A DNA stretch of 64,000 nucleotides from Benincasa hispida (taxonomy: Eukaryota > Streptophyta > Magnoliopsida > Cucurbitales > Cucurbitaceae): NCBI RefSeq assembly GCF_009727055.1, contig NC_052359.1, forward strand, positions 57,953,094-58,017,093, written 5' to 3'. How positions within the stretch are numbered: the stretch's first letter is position 1; each line of letters begins with the position of its first letter. Made by a program: the position numbers and the translations under genes. The notes under the pieces are model-generated. The model worked only from the letters and a program-made list of their open reading frames with translations. It ran no database searches and had not been told where the DNA came from. Below are positions 24,076-36,142 of this stretch, piece after piece.

Positions 24076-26123
24076 TGAAGGATCTCAAAACGAGAGTTCC
24101 ATGAGCAGGTTTAGATCGCTCCGATTTCAGAGTGTTCGAAATATAAATGATATACATTCTATACTAACAGTTATGCATATTAAACTCAATAACAGAATGC
24201 TCAGAATACGATAAAGCATAGGGAAGGGGTTCATACCAGAGGAAGACGATCTTCGATTGTGTGAACCCACAGCAGCAGAAAACTCCACAGATCTACCAGC
24301 ACCCGACGAGTCTCTTGTCTGTTACTGCACGATCCGAACGTACACGAATAAGCCTTCGGGGACAACACCACCACAAGGGAAACCCGAGTATCCTCAGCAT
24401 AAAAAACCCAGAGAGTGGGCTCTGGTGAGTTTGGTAGAAGACGTAGAAGAGGATTTCATGTAGACGACAAGCGCGCACGAGAAGAACTCTGATATCGTAT
24501 AGCGGGGACGCTTATCGTATAGTAAAACTACACAATCGTTTAGGAAAGTGGTATACGATCGTTTAGGGAAGCTGAACTAGACGATCATTTAGATGAAAGA
24601 GAATCTATCGTATAGGCTCTCGGTGTTCGATCTTTCACGGTTTCTTTTTTTTTTTTTTGGACACGGGATATCGAATGCACGAATGAATTATCTCTAAATT
24701 GAAAATGATTTTCAACCTTTAATCTACCGGTTACCTTAACCCTCGTAGCCCATGTTCCCACGTTCAAACGTTTAATTGGTTAATTATTAAATAATTAATC
24801 AATTAATTTATTTAATAAATATAATCATATTATATTTATATCCTATAGTTTGATATCATATATCTACCATAGTATTTTTCTTCTACTTGACATAAATCAT
24901 ATTTATATCTAATTTCCTCCAAGATAATGTATCTCATATATTTAACCAATTATATCATATATAATTAGCCATTCCAATTATATCATATATAATTGTACTT
25001 CCTCTTGTCAATTTCAACATTTCAAATTAACCCAAATACTGGTTCTCGACTTTATCCAAGCTACCCAGATGATCTAATGGACTTGTGACTCGAAGCTCTA
25101 ACGGTATGTGAATAGCTAACTAAATTCTTTAGCCACGAGATTCACCATCCGTTAACTATCAGTGATTCCACTAAAGACCAACAGCTAAACTCTTTTTACC
25201 ATAGATATATTTCTATGTCCATTGGATATAACCAATCATGAGTACGATGACCCTTCTCAGATGCTCGTAAGTATAGCTAGGCCAATTTATCGTTTTGCCC
25301 ATGTAGTTACATCTCACTCCTTAAGTACCACTGATTTCTCTAATGAACAATACAACATAGTCCAACTATGTGTGAACACCTTTCGGGCCAAGAGAAGGTG
25401 TGTGGCGCCACATCGTTCAAGCCCCGGAATCAGCTCTTAAGGGAGCCATCTATCTACTTACCCCTGCCTCGGGGAAGGAATGAATTCCATCTTATGTAGT
25501 TGAGTTCTTAGCTCCCAAATTAGACGTATCCCCAAAATGGTAGGTTTGAATCGGCGACTGGGCCACTCATACCCATATAAATCAAAGGACTGCCCTTAAT
25601 GACAGGAGTTTCCAACTCACTTAGGATTGAGTTTATGTTACATATGGTCATCCTAGTGAAGTGAAGTCTCTGTCATGAACGGTGTTATATAACGAGACAT
25701 TAACACTTCATGGTCAGGTCTTATACAAACTCTTTGTATAAGACGCCCCTGCTCGCATGTCCCCAACACGAATGATCAGGATCAGATCATTTGTGTCAAG
25801 TCACAACACTTGTGACCATTCCACAAAGCGGGCCACGTCCGTAGCATTACCAGGATAAGGTTTCCCTCCTATATCCATATACTACAGACCATTTTGGTTA
25901 TCACTCAAGACATGATCTACTTGTATGTCACCACATACATGCTTGAGTCACATACAGATAACCAGGGATTTTATGTTTATTGGTTTATGGTAAAGCAACT
26001 AAAACAAGTAAATGAGAAAAACAACAAGATGTGAAATAAATATCATATATTAACAATCACAGGTGTTCGTATATACTATTTACAAACTACAAAACACGAG
26101 ACTTTAGGGCATCAACCCCAACA
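24076..26123 (-). mobile_element. solo LTR (2048 bp) in C1 integrase
   Basis: On the plus strand it runs from TGAAGGATCTC to CATCAACCCCAACA and is flanked by the exact target duplication CCCAC (24071-24075 and 26124-26128). Removing it restores the C1 reading around DVDPWGPTKTPSW. The hairpin TATACAAA-CTC-TTTGTATA is at 25732-25750. A CGATCG-rich patch lies at about 24495-24620. Open frames inside it are shadows. Confidence 0.9.
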
Positions 26124-26700
26124 CCCACGGGTCAACATCAATGTAACTTAGAGTTTTAGTGGTTGAATGAGTCCCCTTCACAAACTTCTTCCTCTTTGAC
26201 TTTCCATAAACACGATGTTCATAGAAATTCAATCTCTTAGTGTTCTTTGACTTGATCAGCCTCTGTCTCTATTGCTCTTGTATGTCTTTCTCCTTTATAA
26301 GTGAGAGTCTTCTATGCCATAAATAAATCTCATATAAACTGGCCTTCTATACTACATAAGATTGAGTTAGAAGAGTAACATTTTTTTTTACAAAATACAA
26401 CCCATTAATTTTCATTCCAGTAAAGATAATCCCCCATTCCTTCATAATCTCAAGACTTCCATTCTTCCAAACAAAGGAACAACCTTAATCATCAAACATC
26501 CCCATAGAAAGTAAATTCTTTCTAAGCTGTGGGACATGTCTCACTTCGTTGAGGAGTATGTCTTGATTGTCTTGAAGTTTAAGCACCACTGAGCATATCC
26601 CAATCACCTTACACCTGTCATTGTCTCCTATGAAACTGAATCACCATTCCATGGTTTATAAGAGATAAACCATGTCTTTGATGATGTTATATGATAGGTG
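26124..26700 (-). pseudogene. C1 protease and pre-integrase remnant
   Basis: Readable pieces include a decayed protease start (LDSSYTYHITSSKTWF at about 26655-26710, where DSGCSYH or similar is usual) and weak GAG-pre-integrase sequence. Stops and shifts are frequent, so boundaries are approximate. Confidence 0.6.
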
Positions 26701-27588
26701 TAACTTGAGTCTAACACCTAGTCTTCCTTGATTTTATGGCCATTTGCTTTCTCCTCAGTCGTCATAAGAACTTCTGTGAATTCCAACCCATCCTCTCTAA
26801 TAAAGACATCTCTCCTCTCATGTTCCTTTGGCCTTTTGAAATTTCTTCTATATAAATTCTTTTTTCTCTCAGGACAAATGTCCTTCTTTATGAAAAAAAG
26901 AAACATTTCAAAATGGATTTATCTTTTTTTATCGATGTCCTTTTCTTAAAACCTAGACTTCCCTTCCTTGAAAATGATTTTCCTTTTGAGAAGAATGATT
27001 CAGCATCACCACTTCCCTTTGTTTCAGCTTTCAACTCTAGTTCTTTACTTCTCAAGGTTGTGATTACATTATCAATAGAAATTGAATCCCTTACATATTT
27101 CAATGTTGTCTTCACATCTTTATAGCTCTCATGAAGAGATTTTATCAATATAGATGCTTCATCATCCTCCCATAGCTTATCTCCTATCAGAGCAAACTCA
27201 GTGGTGAGTTTCTTGAACTCATCAAGATTAGCATCCAAGGATTTTGAGGAGCTCATCTTAAAGGAAAATAGCTTTTCCTTTATGTAAAACTTGTTAGGTA
27301 CATCTTTCTTCAAGTAAAGCTTCTTCAGCTTCTTCTATACCTCATAGGCTGTGTTTTCACTGATAACTTGCTTGGAAGACTGTTTGAGATATTCAAGATC
27401 AATGCTTCATAGGCTACTTCTTCCATATTCTGCTTTTCCATATTAGTAATGGTTGTAGACAAGGTTTCAAGGTCTTCAATTACTCTTAAAGCCTTCTGAG
27501 AAGCCAGAACAACTTGAGTTCTCTTCATCCATAGCTGGAAATCTCTATTTCTAGTGAATTTCTCCATCCTATATTGAGATATTGCCAT
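26700..27588 (-). pseudogene. C1 gag
   Basis: The start is MAISQYRMEKFTRNRDFQLW at 27588, just inside the primer binding site. The frame shifts near 27320 and continues at 26888-27313 (KKDVPNKFYIKEKLFSFKM, then SLDANLDEFKKLTTEF and LPE-like ILIKSLHESYKDVKTTLKY). The zinc-knuckle region near 26880-26905 reads KCFFF then HKEGH, so one Cys is lost. The rest (26718-26906) is a charged tail. At least one shift and one stop break it. Confidence 0.85.
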
Positions 27589-27668
27589 TATTAACTTTCT
27601 AACTGTTTTTGACAGGTTCTTGGAGATTCTTGCAGCTTTCTTGGAGCTTCTTGATTGCCCATTCCGTA

Positions 27669-27680
27669 GCTCTGATACCA
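27669..27680 (-). other. C1 primer binding site
   Basis: The minus strand reads TGGTATCAGAGC, a perfect copia primer binding core, six bases from the LTR edge. Confidence 0.85.
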
Positions 27681-27685
27681 GTTTT

Positions 27686-27820
27686 TGAATGGGCAGAAAA
27701 ACAACTAAATGAAAATAAGGCCCAAAACAAATTACAGTCTGACCCAAAACAAAATTTGGTGGTAGTTGGTTGTGTGAGCCAAAAGAGGCCACATCGCTCT
27801 AAAAATTTCTGATAGGTAAG
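27686..27820 (-). repeat. C1 5' LTR, first segment
   Basis: This is the inner segment of the C1 LTR, up to the insertion at 27821. Other segments of the same LTR are 29463-29563 and 33187-33496, giving a reconstructed LTR of roughly 540 bp. Confidence 0.75.
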
Positions 27821-29462
27821 TGATGCATTATTTTATGAGGTGAAAATATGGAATGAGATACGGTGATGGAATTGCGTTGAGCAACAAGTTTTCTCAGTGG
27901 AGTCAAAGTATAAACCCCACTGAGTTTCCTGGTAAGTCCAAGGTCAAACTCAGGGACTTGGGAAAACTGTATGCGGTGGTAATTTTCAGGAAGACTTTGC
28001 GGTAACCAAATAATCAAATAGTTGTTTGGATTGTTGTTTGCGATAATAAAAATAAACGAATGCAGAAAAGTTTCGAAAAGAGTTGATAAAACGGAAGATG
28101 CAATGAGTATGCGGTGAACGGGTTGAGAAGGGATTTGGCTAACACTTCCTAGGATGTGTTCATGTTATTCGACCATGCAACACACATACAATAGTAAACC
28201 ATCTCTCGATGCGAATTCTACGGCTTCTAATGCTAGAATGCATGCGATATATGCGATGAGTCTATAGGACCTACACATAAGCCTCTATTCTTATTTATGC
28301 AATGAAAAATGACACACACACAAATAAGGTGACCACATAATATCATATCTATCTCTAAGGTACATGCGATGCAGGTTGACAAATAGAGCTTATCTTTAAG
28401 TCCCTATCTCTTTTTTATGCAGATCTAATCTTGCTCTCTCGAGTCTAGATTCTAACCTAGCTCGCTCGAGTCTTTAGGTTCTTTCTTTAGACTCTCTCTC
28501 GAGTAGCTCTAAAGGGGTGTTGGGCACAACATAAAACAAGATAATCGCATGCGATGAAGATCCTAGGTCATGTTAGCTTAGTTCTTCTCAACCCATTCAA
28601 CAAGTTTAGCTACTCATGCGTGCTAAGAGAGTGAAAAGATGTAGAATAAGAACTTCCATTGTATAAATATAAAGTTGAAATACAAATAACAATGCAAGAA
28701 GAGAATAAAGAGCCTGGTAGCAATCTCTTGCTTCCCAGGCTTTTACACTGTCTTTTCTACTCTTGTTCAAAAGATAATCTCACTCTCATGAGAGTCGGCC
28801 CACTCTCTGCTTCCTACGCCTCCGGGTTCTCTCTCGAGTTTCCCTAAGCGATCTTCCAACGTCTCTTCCCTTCTCTCGCTCCGCCTTAAAATAAAAAGGA
28901 AAATTATGGACAAGGCTATTCTAACTATAGAGAAAATTATCTAAGTATCCGAACTGAACCCCTTTTCTGAAGGATGCCTTCGGTATTTATAGAGCTTTGG
29001 GGTGAAAGGCGACCTCTCTTAATTCAGGATGCCTTCGGTATTTCCGAAAAGCTGAGTGTACTTGTTATCGTTAGCGGCTTGTGAACTTAATTCAGATTTG
29101 ACTGTCATCAGCTTTCTGTCCCATCATGATTAATTATGCCTTTTACCCAGATGCACCCATCAAGTTGCGCCGGCTCTATGTGGCAATCCTTCTTAAGCAG
29201 ATGTTTGCGAGCACAAATCACCGCAAAGCTTTGCAGTGATACTGCGCTCGACCGTTGATTTCTTGTGATCACGTTTTTCGCCTTGCGTCAACGCATATTC
29301 TGCATAAAAAAAAAATTTAACTGTTTCTATACAATGAATGCATGCGACCGCAATGTTATGAACTTAATGCTTTTTAGACGCAATCTTATATATTTTATCT
29401 ACGCAAACCAGCATTGTTTAAGAACTTAGTACTGTAATAACGTTCCTTTCTGCTCGTTATCA
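27821..29462. mobile_element. solo LTR-like insertion (1642 bp) of a second LTR family
   Basis: It starts TGATGCATTATTTT and ends TGCTCGTTATCA, with the exact target duplication GTAAG at 27816-27820 and 29463-29467. The empty site is visible in the related LTR fragment at 10570-10590. TG...CA ends and a 5-bp duplication mark it as an LTR element. No coding sequence is seen, so it is a solo LTR or a short non-autonomous element. Internal marks are a repeated CTCTCGAGT motif at 28440-28510 and two copies of AGGATGCCTTCGGTATTT at 28971 and 29024, the first running into TATTTATAGAG. Confidence 0.8.
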
Positions 29463-29563
29463 GTAAGTATTCCTCTTCCTCGATTAGACCTACCAGAAAA
29501 AGGTTTCCTTTCAGCTAAGCTTTCTCTCCTCCGTCTCTTCTCTCTTTCGTTGAAGGTCGAACG
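29463..29563 (-). repeat. C1 5' LTR, middle segment
   Basis: It continues the LTR fragment at 10583 (TAAGTATTCCTCTTCCTCG) and ends at the GAACG target site of the next insertion. Confidence 0.75.
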
Positions 29564-32500
29564 TGTTGGGTTGTATATCCTAAAACTCATAGTTTGTAAG
29601 AATAAATATATTCTATTTGCAATAAAGATGTTATTGATGTTTTATTTAAAAAAAAACTGTTATTGAATATGTAAATTGCACTAAATTCAATAAACTAAGA
29701 TACATGATTGTAACATGAGTACTTAGACTTTATGTGGAGATATAAAAGTGGATCAAGTTTGAGTAGATAGCCAAAATGTTCTATAAGTATATGGATAAGG
29801 TTGGGTACCTTATTCTAGAAACACTATCGGATGCGGTCCACTTTGTTTTTAGTACGAACGATGTGATCCTGAATCGTTCAAGTGTAGACATGCGAGTGGA
29901 GGCGTCATATGCAAAGAGTTTTTATAAGACTGGACCAAGAAATAAGTCACCCTTACTTTTAAACGTTGTTTACTGTTTAAGACTGATTATTTCAAAGTGA
30001 TGACCTAGGTAACTTGACCTTAATCTTGAGCTAACTATGAACTCCTGTTTATTCGAGATTATCCTTAGATTTGCATGGGTGAGGGTTGGCTCAACAGCGC
30101 CAGCTCATTAAGCCTCCCATTTCAAGGGTAAGTTCGAGTAGATAGCTAGAGACATAGAGTACAAGACAAAATTCACTCCTACCCACTTTTAGTGATAGTA
30201 GAGAGGTTGTTCTCTTAAGTACCGACTCTAGGTCTTGAAAAAGGGGCCTCACCCTCTCATTGGCTAGAGAGGGACTCGATTTTGTGATTGGATCACAAAC
30301 CAATTGTTCATTAGAGGATCAGTGGGACTTAAGAAGCAAGATGTAATCTTAGGAGTAAAATAATTTTTGACCCCGCCGTTATTACGAACAACCTGTGAGG
30401 GGTTGACTTATTGATTATGGTTAAATCTTTTGGATTGTATGTCTTAAAACTCGTAGTTTATAATGTTAAACATATTCTATTATCAATAAAGATGTTATTG
30501 ACGTTTATTCAATAAAATTGTTATTGAATATGTGAATTGCACTTGTAAAGACTAAATCCAATAAACTAAAGATCCATGGCTATTATATGAGTACATGAAC
30601 TTTATGTGGAGATATAAGAGTGGATCAAGTTCAGTAAATAGCCAAAATGGTCTATAGTATATGAATAAGGTTGGGTATTTTATTCTGGTAACACTATTGA
30701 ATGTAGCTCACTCTGTAGTTGTTACAATTTGTTGTAAAGTGTTACAAACGAAGTGATCTTGATTCATTCATGTATTGACATGAGAAATGGAGGCGTCCAA
30801 TGCAATGAGTTTGCATAAGATCGGACCAACAAATAAGTCACTCTTACTTTATAACATAGTTTACTGTTTAAAACTGATTATTTCAAAGCGATGACCTTGG
30901 TAACTTGACCTTAATCCTGAGCTAATTATGAACTCTTGTTTATTCGACATTATCCTTAGGTTTGCATGGGTGAGGGTTGGCTCAACAACGCTGGCTCAAT
31001 AAGCCTCCCATTTCAGGGGTAAGACCGAGTAGATAGTTGGGGACATAGGGTGCAAGACAAAATTCCTTTCTACCCACTTTTAGGGATAGTAGAGAGGTTG
31101 TTCTCTTAAGTGCTGACTCTGAGTCTTAAACAAGGGGCCTCATCCTCTCATTACCCCGAGAGGGACTTGGTTTAGTGATTGGATCACAAATCAATTATTC
31201 ATTAGAGGAACGGTGAGACTTAAGAAGTAAGATGTAATCTGGGGGGTAAAACAACTTTTGACCTAGCCGTTATTACGAACAATCTGTGAAGGTTTGACCT
31301 AATCATGGTTATATCAAATTGACACATAATATATCTACAATGAGGGGAGGACAACTACAGGCTATAGTGGACAATCCTATTAGTTTACGAATGTTGATTA
31401 ACTAGGTTTAAAAGTTTGACCAGTTAGTCTCAGATTGTTGGATCCCATGATTTGTTGGTCCATCGGATCTTCTTGATAGCTCTGCAGACAAAAATTGAAG
31501 AACTAGATAAGGTAAGAATTTGACATGTTCAAATTCGAGCTTTAGGAAAAATTGTATTTTATATTAAATATAATTAACAAACAAATAAATAAATATTCTT
31601 TTAGAGTATTCTTGAATATTAGCATGAAAGTACTTTTTAAAGTTTATTAATGTGATTAATCAAGGTTAGGTGTCAAAGGCAATTTAATATGTGATATTAA
31701 ATTTGTTTTAATAATTTCTAAATTATGAAAATGTATTTCATAAAGAAAATTGATTTATTTATATTAAAAAATTAGTTAGTGGAAAAATCCAATTGTTGGA
31801 TATTCCCACTAACTAAGTGATTTTTGAAGTGGCTCTTCCAAAGTTTGACACCTAGAGATTTCATGCTAGTGGAGTTTAAGGTGGAGGACATGCAAGATGA
31901 GATTTTGCATGTATTTTGTCTTTAAATAGTTTTGCTTTTAATCGTTGGTGGTGTTGTTCGTGTACGGAAAGGAAGACTACGGTGGATTCTACAAAGGTTA
32001 TATTTTCTAACTATTTTTGTATGCTTAGTCTTAATTTTAATGTAATTAGAACGTTATCGATCTTTCTTCCGTTGTGCATGCTGTCTTTATATTCCATCAA
32101 AATCAAGTGGACAAAAATATATCTATAGTGAGGGGAGTGCAACTACTGGGCTTTAGTGGAGTGACCCAATAGTTAACAATGTTGGTTAATTTGGTTTAAA
32201 GTGTTTAGTCATTTAATCTCGGATCGTTGGAGCCCATGATCTGTAGGTCCATCAAATCCTCCTACTAGCTCACAAACGGACTAGACCTTAGAATAGCGTG
32301 AAGAGTAAATTTGAAACGTTCAAATTTGATTTAAGGGAATTAGTAATTATATACGATATAATTACACGTTTAATTATCGTATTAAACAGAATTGGAGAAT
32401 TTGATAATATTTAAGTTTGATTTAATATTAATTATATGAATATGGATTCATGATTGTAAAATTGGTGTTTAATTTAATATTTGATATTAAATTAGTATAA

Positions 32501-33186
32501 TTAATTAAATTGTTTAGTTAATTATTAAAGGATTAAATTTGTACAAAAATTAATTATGGAATTAATTTTGTTTAGAATTTAATGTTTTTTAATAATATTA
32601 ATTATAGAATTAATATTTTTAAATTGTATTTTCTTATTATTTTTAAAATTAGTTTCAAAATTAAGAAAATTGGATTTTGTTTAAAATTCAATTTAAAATA
32701 ATGAAAAATACACTTAAGTGGATTATTCCCACTTTGAATACCACCTTCTTCCACTTAACTTGATGTTTGAGGTAAAAAAGAGCGGCATGCTGAAATGGAA
32801 AAAAATCAATTCAACATGGTTGGGATAATGACATGCAAAAATCTAAAACAAAAAAAGAAAAAATAAATAAAAGAGAAGAAAGAGTTTCTCTCTAGTTCTT
32901 GACACAAGAAGTTGAAATTCTCCTAATTTCCTTGATGATTTAATCTCATTTTGGAATCTACTTTCCAATCTAAGGTCCAAGAGAATAGTATGGAAGATCA
33001 ATTGGTGGTCTAAAAGCATTTGGAGTGAAGATTCAAGTTAGATTTGAAGATTGAAGAGTTTTTCAAAGGTATATCTTCAAAACCCTAATTTCAATTTATG
33101 AACATACATGTTTCTATACTAAAATTGATGGAAGTAGAGTACTTGAGATCCTAATTGCTTCTGCTAATTGCATGCTAACTCCATCA
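29564..33186 (+). mobile_element. solo LTR of the long-LTR group, itself interrupted
   Basis: It starts TGTTGGGTTGTATATCC and ends GCTAACTCCATCA. The flanks are GAACG (29559-29563) and AAACG (33187-33191), a target duplication with one mismatch. Another LTR (30428-32099) sits inside; without it the LTR is about 1.95 kb. The group hairpin is degraded (29908-29926). No gene is present. Confidence 0.8.
30428..32099 (+). mobile_element. nested solo LTR (1672 bp)
   Basis: It starts TTTTGGATTGTATGTC (a decayed TGTTGG) and ends TATTCCATCA, with the exact target duplication AAATC at 30423-30427 and 32100-32104. It is close kin of the LTR that it interrupts. The hairpin core ATGCAA-TGAGT-TTGCAT is at 30800-30816. 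Confidence 0.85.
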
Positions 33187-33496
33187 AAACGGTGATGGAG
33201 ATCAAGAAGAAAAAAATTATTGCATGTAAGTAATAGATACAGAGAAAAGGAAGAAGAAGAAGGTCACGATGTATAGTGGTTCGAGCTTGAAAGACCTACA
33301 CCCACTCTTCAAGGTATGAGGTTCCCTCTTTCATTCAAGCTTTTAAGTTTCCTTTTTACAGATTACAGGATCATTGTTTGAAAAATATCACTCTATCTCT
33401 TTCTCGATTAATATATATACAAAGTAATTTCGTTTAGTTAGTTTCTTAAAACTAAAAACAGAATAATAGTTTCTTTGTTACAACTATTTTCTAACA
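33187..33496 (-). repeat. C1 5' LTR, outer segment
   Basis: This is the last piece of the C1 LTR, ending CTAACA, so the minus strand starts TGTTAGAAAATAG. It holds an AT-rich TATA-like stretch at about 33408-33420, in a plausible place for the LTR promoter on the minus strand. Confidence 0.6.
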
Positions 33497-34290
33497 AATT
33501 GTTTGTTTTCTTGTGAGGTGAGCTGGAAAGATGAAACCCAGTTGTTTAGGTTTCTATAAAGAGGTAATTTTTTAGCTCAATGCCTTTACAAGATCGAAAG
33601 AAAAACAAAATAATGAGCTAGAGAGTGAGTGATCAAATGAAATCACGGTTACAATGAACAAAATTAACATGACCCAAGTGTTTGGCGAAATCAAGCGAGA
33701 TTTCAACCACATTCTTAATTTTCATCAAATATTTGGACAGCGCGTGTTGAGAGCACGAATGATGTTCACTAAGTCTGACTCCACACGCTGAGGATGACTT
33801 GGAACTCCTTTCTAATGCAACATAAATGATAATCCAATTTTGATAGTCTCTCCTTTTAATGTCTTGATGGGCCACTCCCAGTTGAAACACTTGTTAAATA
33901 TACTTGTGTTTGGTAATTATTACAATTTCTTTAAGTACTCACTCAAATTGGAAAAATAAAAAGAACATGCCAACAACAATAGATTTTGGGCTAGTTGCAT
34001 AAATGAAATTCAAGCCCAAAATAATAGAATATGTAGTATAAGGATAAAATAATTGCATATATAAAACAAAAAAAGATAAAAGACTAAAAAGCCCACATCT
34101 AACCTCCATTTTGCCCTCCGATTTTCTCAAATTGAAAATCAAGCCCAAAATGATAGCTATTACCAGTGATAAAAGATTAAAAAGCCCACATCTAACCTCC
34201 ATTTTGTTTCCCCCCCCGATTTTCTCAAATTGAAATTCAAGCCCAAAATGATAGCTACTATCAGTGATAGCTTTCAATTTGAAAAATATT
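33497..34290. other. unassigned DNA with a 93-bp direct repeat
   Basis: At 34081-34270 a unit starting AGAnTAAAAAGCCCACATC is repeated twice at a 93-bp interval; the second copy carries a C8 run. The minus-strand open frame 33633-33890 (85 codons) has no motif I recognise. Confidence 0.5.
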
Positions 34291-34437
34291 CATACAATTT
34301 TGAAATATTAGCTTTTAATTTGCTATCAGTTATCAGTGACTATCATTGATACACTTTCATAAATTGGAATCAACCTTTCGAGGGGGATTCTGTTGAGTTC
34401 TTACACTTTCATGTCTACAACTCAGTTCATTCGATTA

Positions 34438-34560
34438 TTACAAAGATGAACCTAAGCCGGAATATGAACTATAAAAGAAAATACCGATTAAACCGATCAC
34501 AGGAATACCAGTTACAGTACCTATTATTCAAAGAGGAATCCTTCCAGTAGTCTCTGCCAT
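34438..34560 (-). pseudogene. psbJ: plastid psbJ copy in nuclear DNA
   Basis: The minus strand gives a full-length 40-codon photosystem II J reading frame from ATG (34560) to TAA (34440). It has TTGRIPL, then [17 protein letters not shown], then SYSGLGSSL at the end. The codon after TGRIPL, normally Trp, is TGA, and one Gly of the FFYG motif is Ser. It therefore cannot make the protein and is a decayed nuclear copy of plastid DNA. Confidence 0.9.
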
Positions 34561-34562
34561 TT

Positions 34563-34770
34563 GTCCTGGCCTATTAGAAGTAAAAGGCGCTCTGTTGGAA
34601 TCCTCACGGACAGAAAAAGATTGCAGTCGATTTGATAATGATCGAGTGACATTGCTTCTTCGACCTGAACCTAGGAATCCCTTAGATATGATACAAAATG
34701 GATCTTGTTCTATCGTTGATCAGAGATTTCTTCATTATGTTTGGAGTAAGCCACATATTAGACTCTAGTC
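34563..34770 (+). pseudogene. ycf2: plastid ycf2-like fragment joined to psbJ
   Basis: The plus frame reads [20 protein letters not shown], then [20 protein letters not shown] and QRFLH. This matches my memory of a ycf2 segment. In plastid genomes ycf2 is in the inverted repeat and psbJ in the large single-copy region, so the two are not neighbours there. A frame with a stop follows at about 34767. The psbJ call is firmer than this one. Confidence 0.7.
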
Positions 34771-35739
34771 TACTAAATAGATAGCTGTGTTATCGTAAAA
34801 GTATAAGTTTTGAAAAAAAAAAATAGATGGCACTAGTATATTTAAAAAATCTTGTTTTTTTGAACATGAAGAAATAAAGAAGCCATTGCAATTTCCGGAA
34901 ATACTAGGCCTACATATTAACAGTTAAGGCTATCAGTTATCAATGATAGAACTTTATAAGTAGTTATCAACATTGGAAGAAAACCAACAACTTCAAAAGA
35001 TTGAGCTATACCAATGATGAAAAATTATTAGTGGCTATCACTGATAGACTTTCATAAATGACTATCAACTTTGAAAGATTAACACAGTAGCTATAACTAA
35101 TAATCTTCTATCGTGACTATCATTGATAGTAGCTATCAGTCACTATCACTAATAAACTTTCATCAATTAGAATCAATCTTCAAATATTAACACTTAAGGC
35201 TAGCAATTATAGACTTCTATAATTAGTTATGAACTTTCAAATAACCTTGATTTATAGATTTCGCCTAACTTCTATCATTGATATCACTAATATCACTCAT
35301 ATCGTGATTATTAGTGATAGCTTTTCTTACTGATAAGATGCTATCAATGATCTCACTGATATCATGCTATCAATGATCTCACTGATATCAGGCTATCAAT
35401 AATCTCATTGATATCATGCTATTAGTGATAACTCTCTATCATCGATAACATGCTATCGTTGGTAGCTTCTATCATCGAAAACATGCGATTAGTGGTAGCT
35501 TCTATCATTGATAACGTACTATTAGTGTTAACTTTTATCACCGATAATATGTTATCAGTAGTAGTTCTATCAATGATAGCTACTGATCACCTTATTGTCC
35601 CTAATTTCCTTGTCCTTTCCAAACATTCGTACGATCCTTTTTTTTATACCTTTTAAGGGAACTTCTGTAAAAATAGCGAACAACCAAACCAAACCATTCT
35701 TCTTCATTTATGACCAAGCATTTATTGGACATAAATGCT

Positions 35740-36142
35740 TAGCTTGACTCTCGTAGTGGGGTTACTTACTGAGTATTTTATACTCATTCTTTCTTACGTT
35801 ATTTTCTCAAGTAAGAGCAAGGACATACCGTCGAATGACAGAAGAAATCTGTGACCGTACCCTTAGGATCAGTGACATGCTTTCACTCATGTTTTCATGT
35901 TTTATTGTTTTAAATTCTAATCTTGATGTTTGAAATTTTATTTATAAAGCTTCATGAAATTTATTTTGGACTTATATTTCAAGGGGCCCTGATCAAAGAT
36001 TTTCAGTTATGTAGATTTTACAAAAACTATTTATTTAATGAAATTTTTTTGTTTTTAGTTAAAATTTATGTGAGAGTTGTTTTGAGATTTATGCTTGCAT
36101 GTAGTAACGACCTAATATAAGTCTTAGAAAGTCAGATCGTTA
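35740..36142. repeat. possible Ty3/gypsy LTR remnant
   Basis: TTACTTACTGAGTATTTTATACTCATTC at 35762-35790 (a small hairpin) and a closing GTAACGACCTAATATAAG...GTTACA stretch at 36104-36142 resemble patterns often seen at gypsy LTR ends in plants. No ends or TSD could be fixed. Confidence 0.35.

Larger units (their letters stand above)
19874..33496 (-). mobile_element. C1: Ty1/copia element broken by several nested LTR insertions
   Basis: Coding pieces on the minus strand, in genetic order: gag (27588 to about 26700), PR/IN start (to 26124), IN and RT start (24075-22547), RT end and RNase H (20751-19874). The 5' LTR begins at 27686 and, once insertions are removed, ends at 33496 (CTAACA). Insertions lie in RT (20752-22546), IN (24076-26123) and twice in the LTR (27821-29462 and 29564-33186). 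The 3' end is replaced by the LTR ending at 19873. With insertions removed the frames join well, for example around the CCCAC target site in IN. Confidence 0.85.
34300..35600. repeat. palindromic minisatellite, CTATCAGTGATAG family
   Basis: Many variants of CTATCAnTGATAG, ATGATAG and GATAACATGCTATC occur, densest at 35260-35585. There CACTGATATCATGCTATCAATGATCT-like units recur every 30 or so bases. Each unit is self-complementary. The plastid insertion (34438-34760) lies between outlying copies. Confidence 0.75.

Noticed and set aside
33633..33890. 85-codon minus-strand frame as a gene
   Set aside because: No family resemblance and no supporting context; other frames in the same stretch are equally plausible.
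34300..35600. CRISPR-like array
   Set aside because: The repeats are short, variable and without regular spacers, and the DNA is plant nuclear. It is a palindromic minisatellite.
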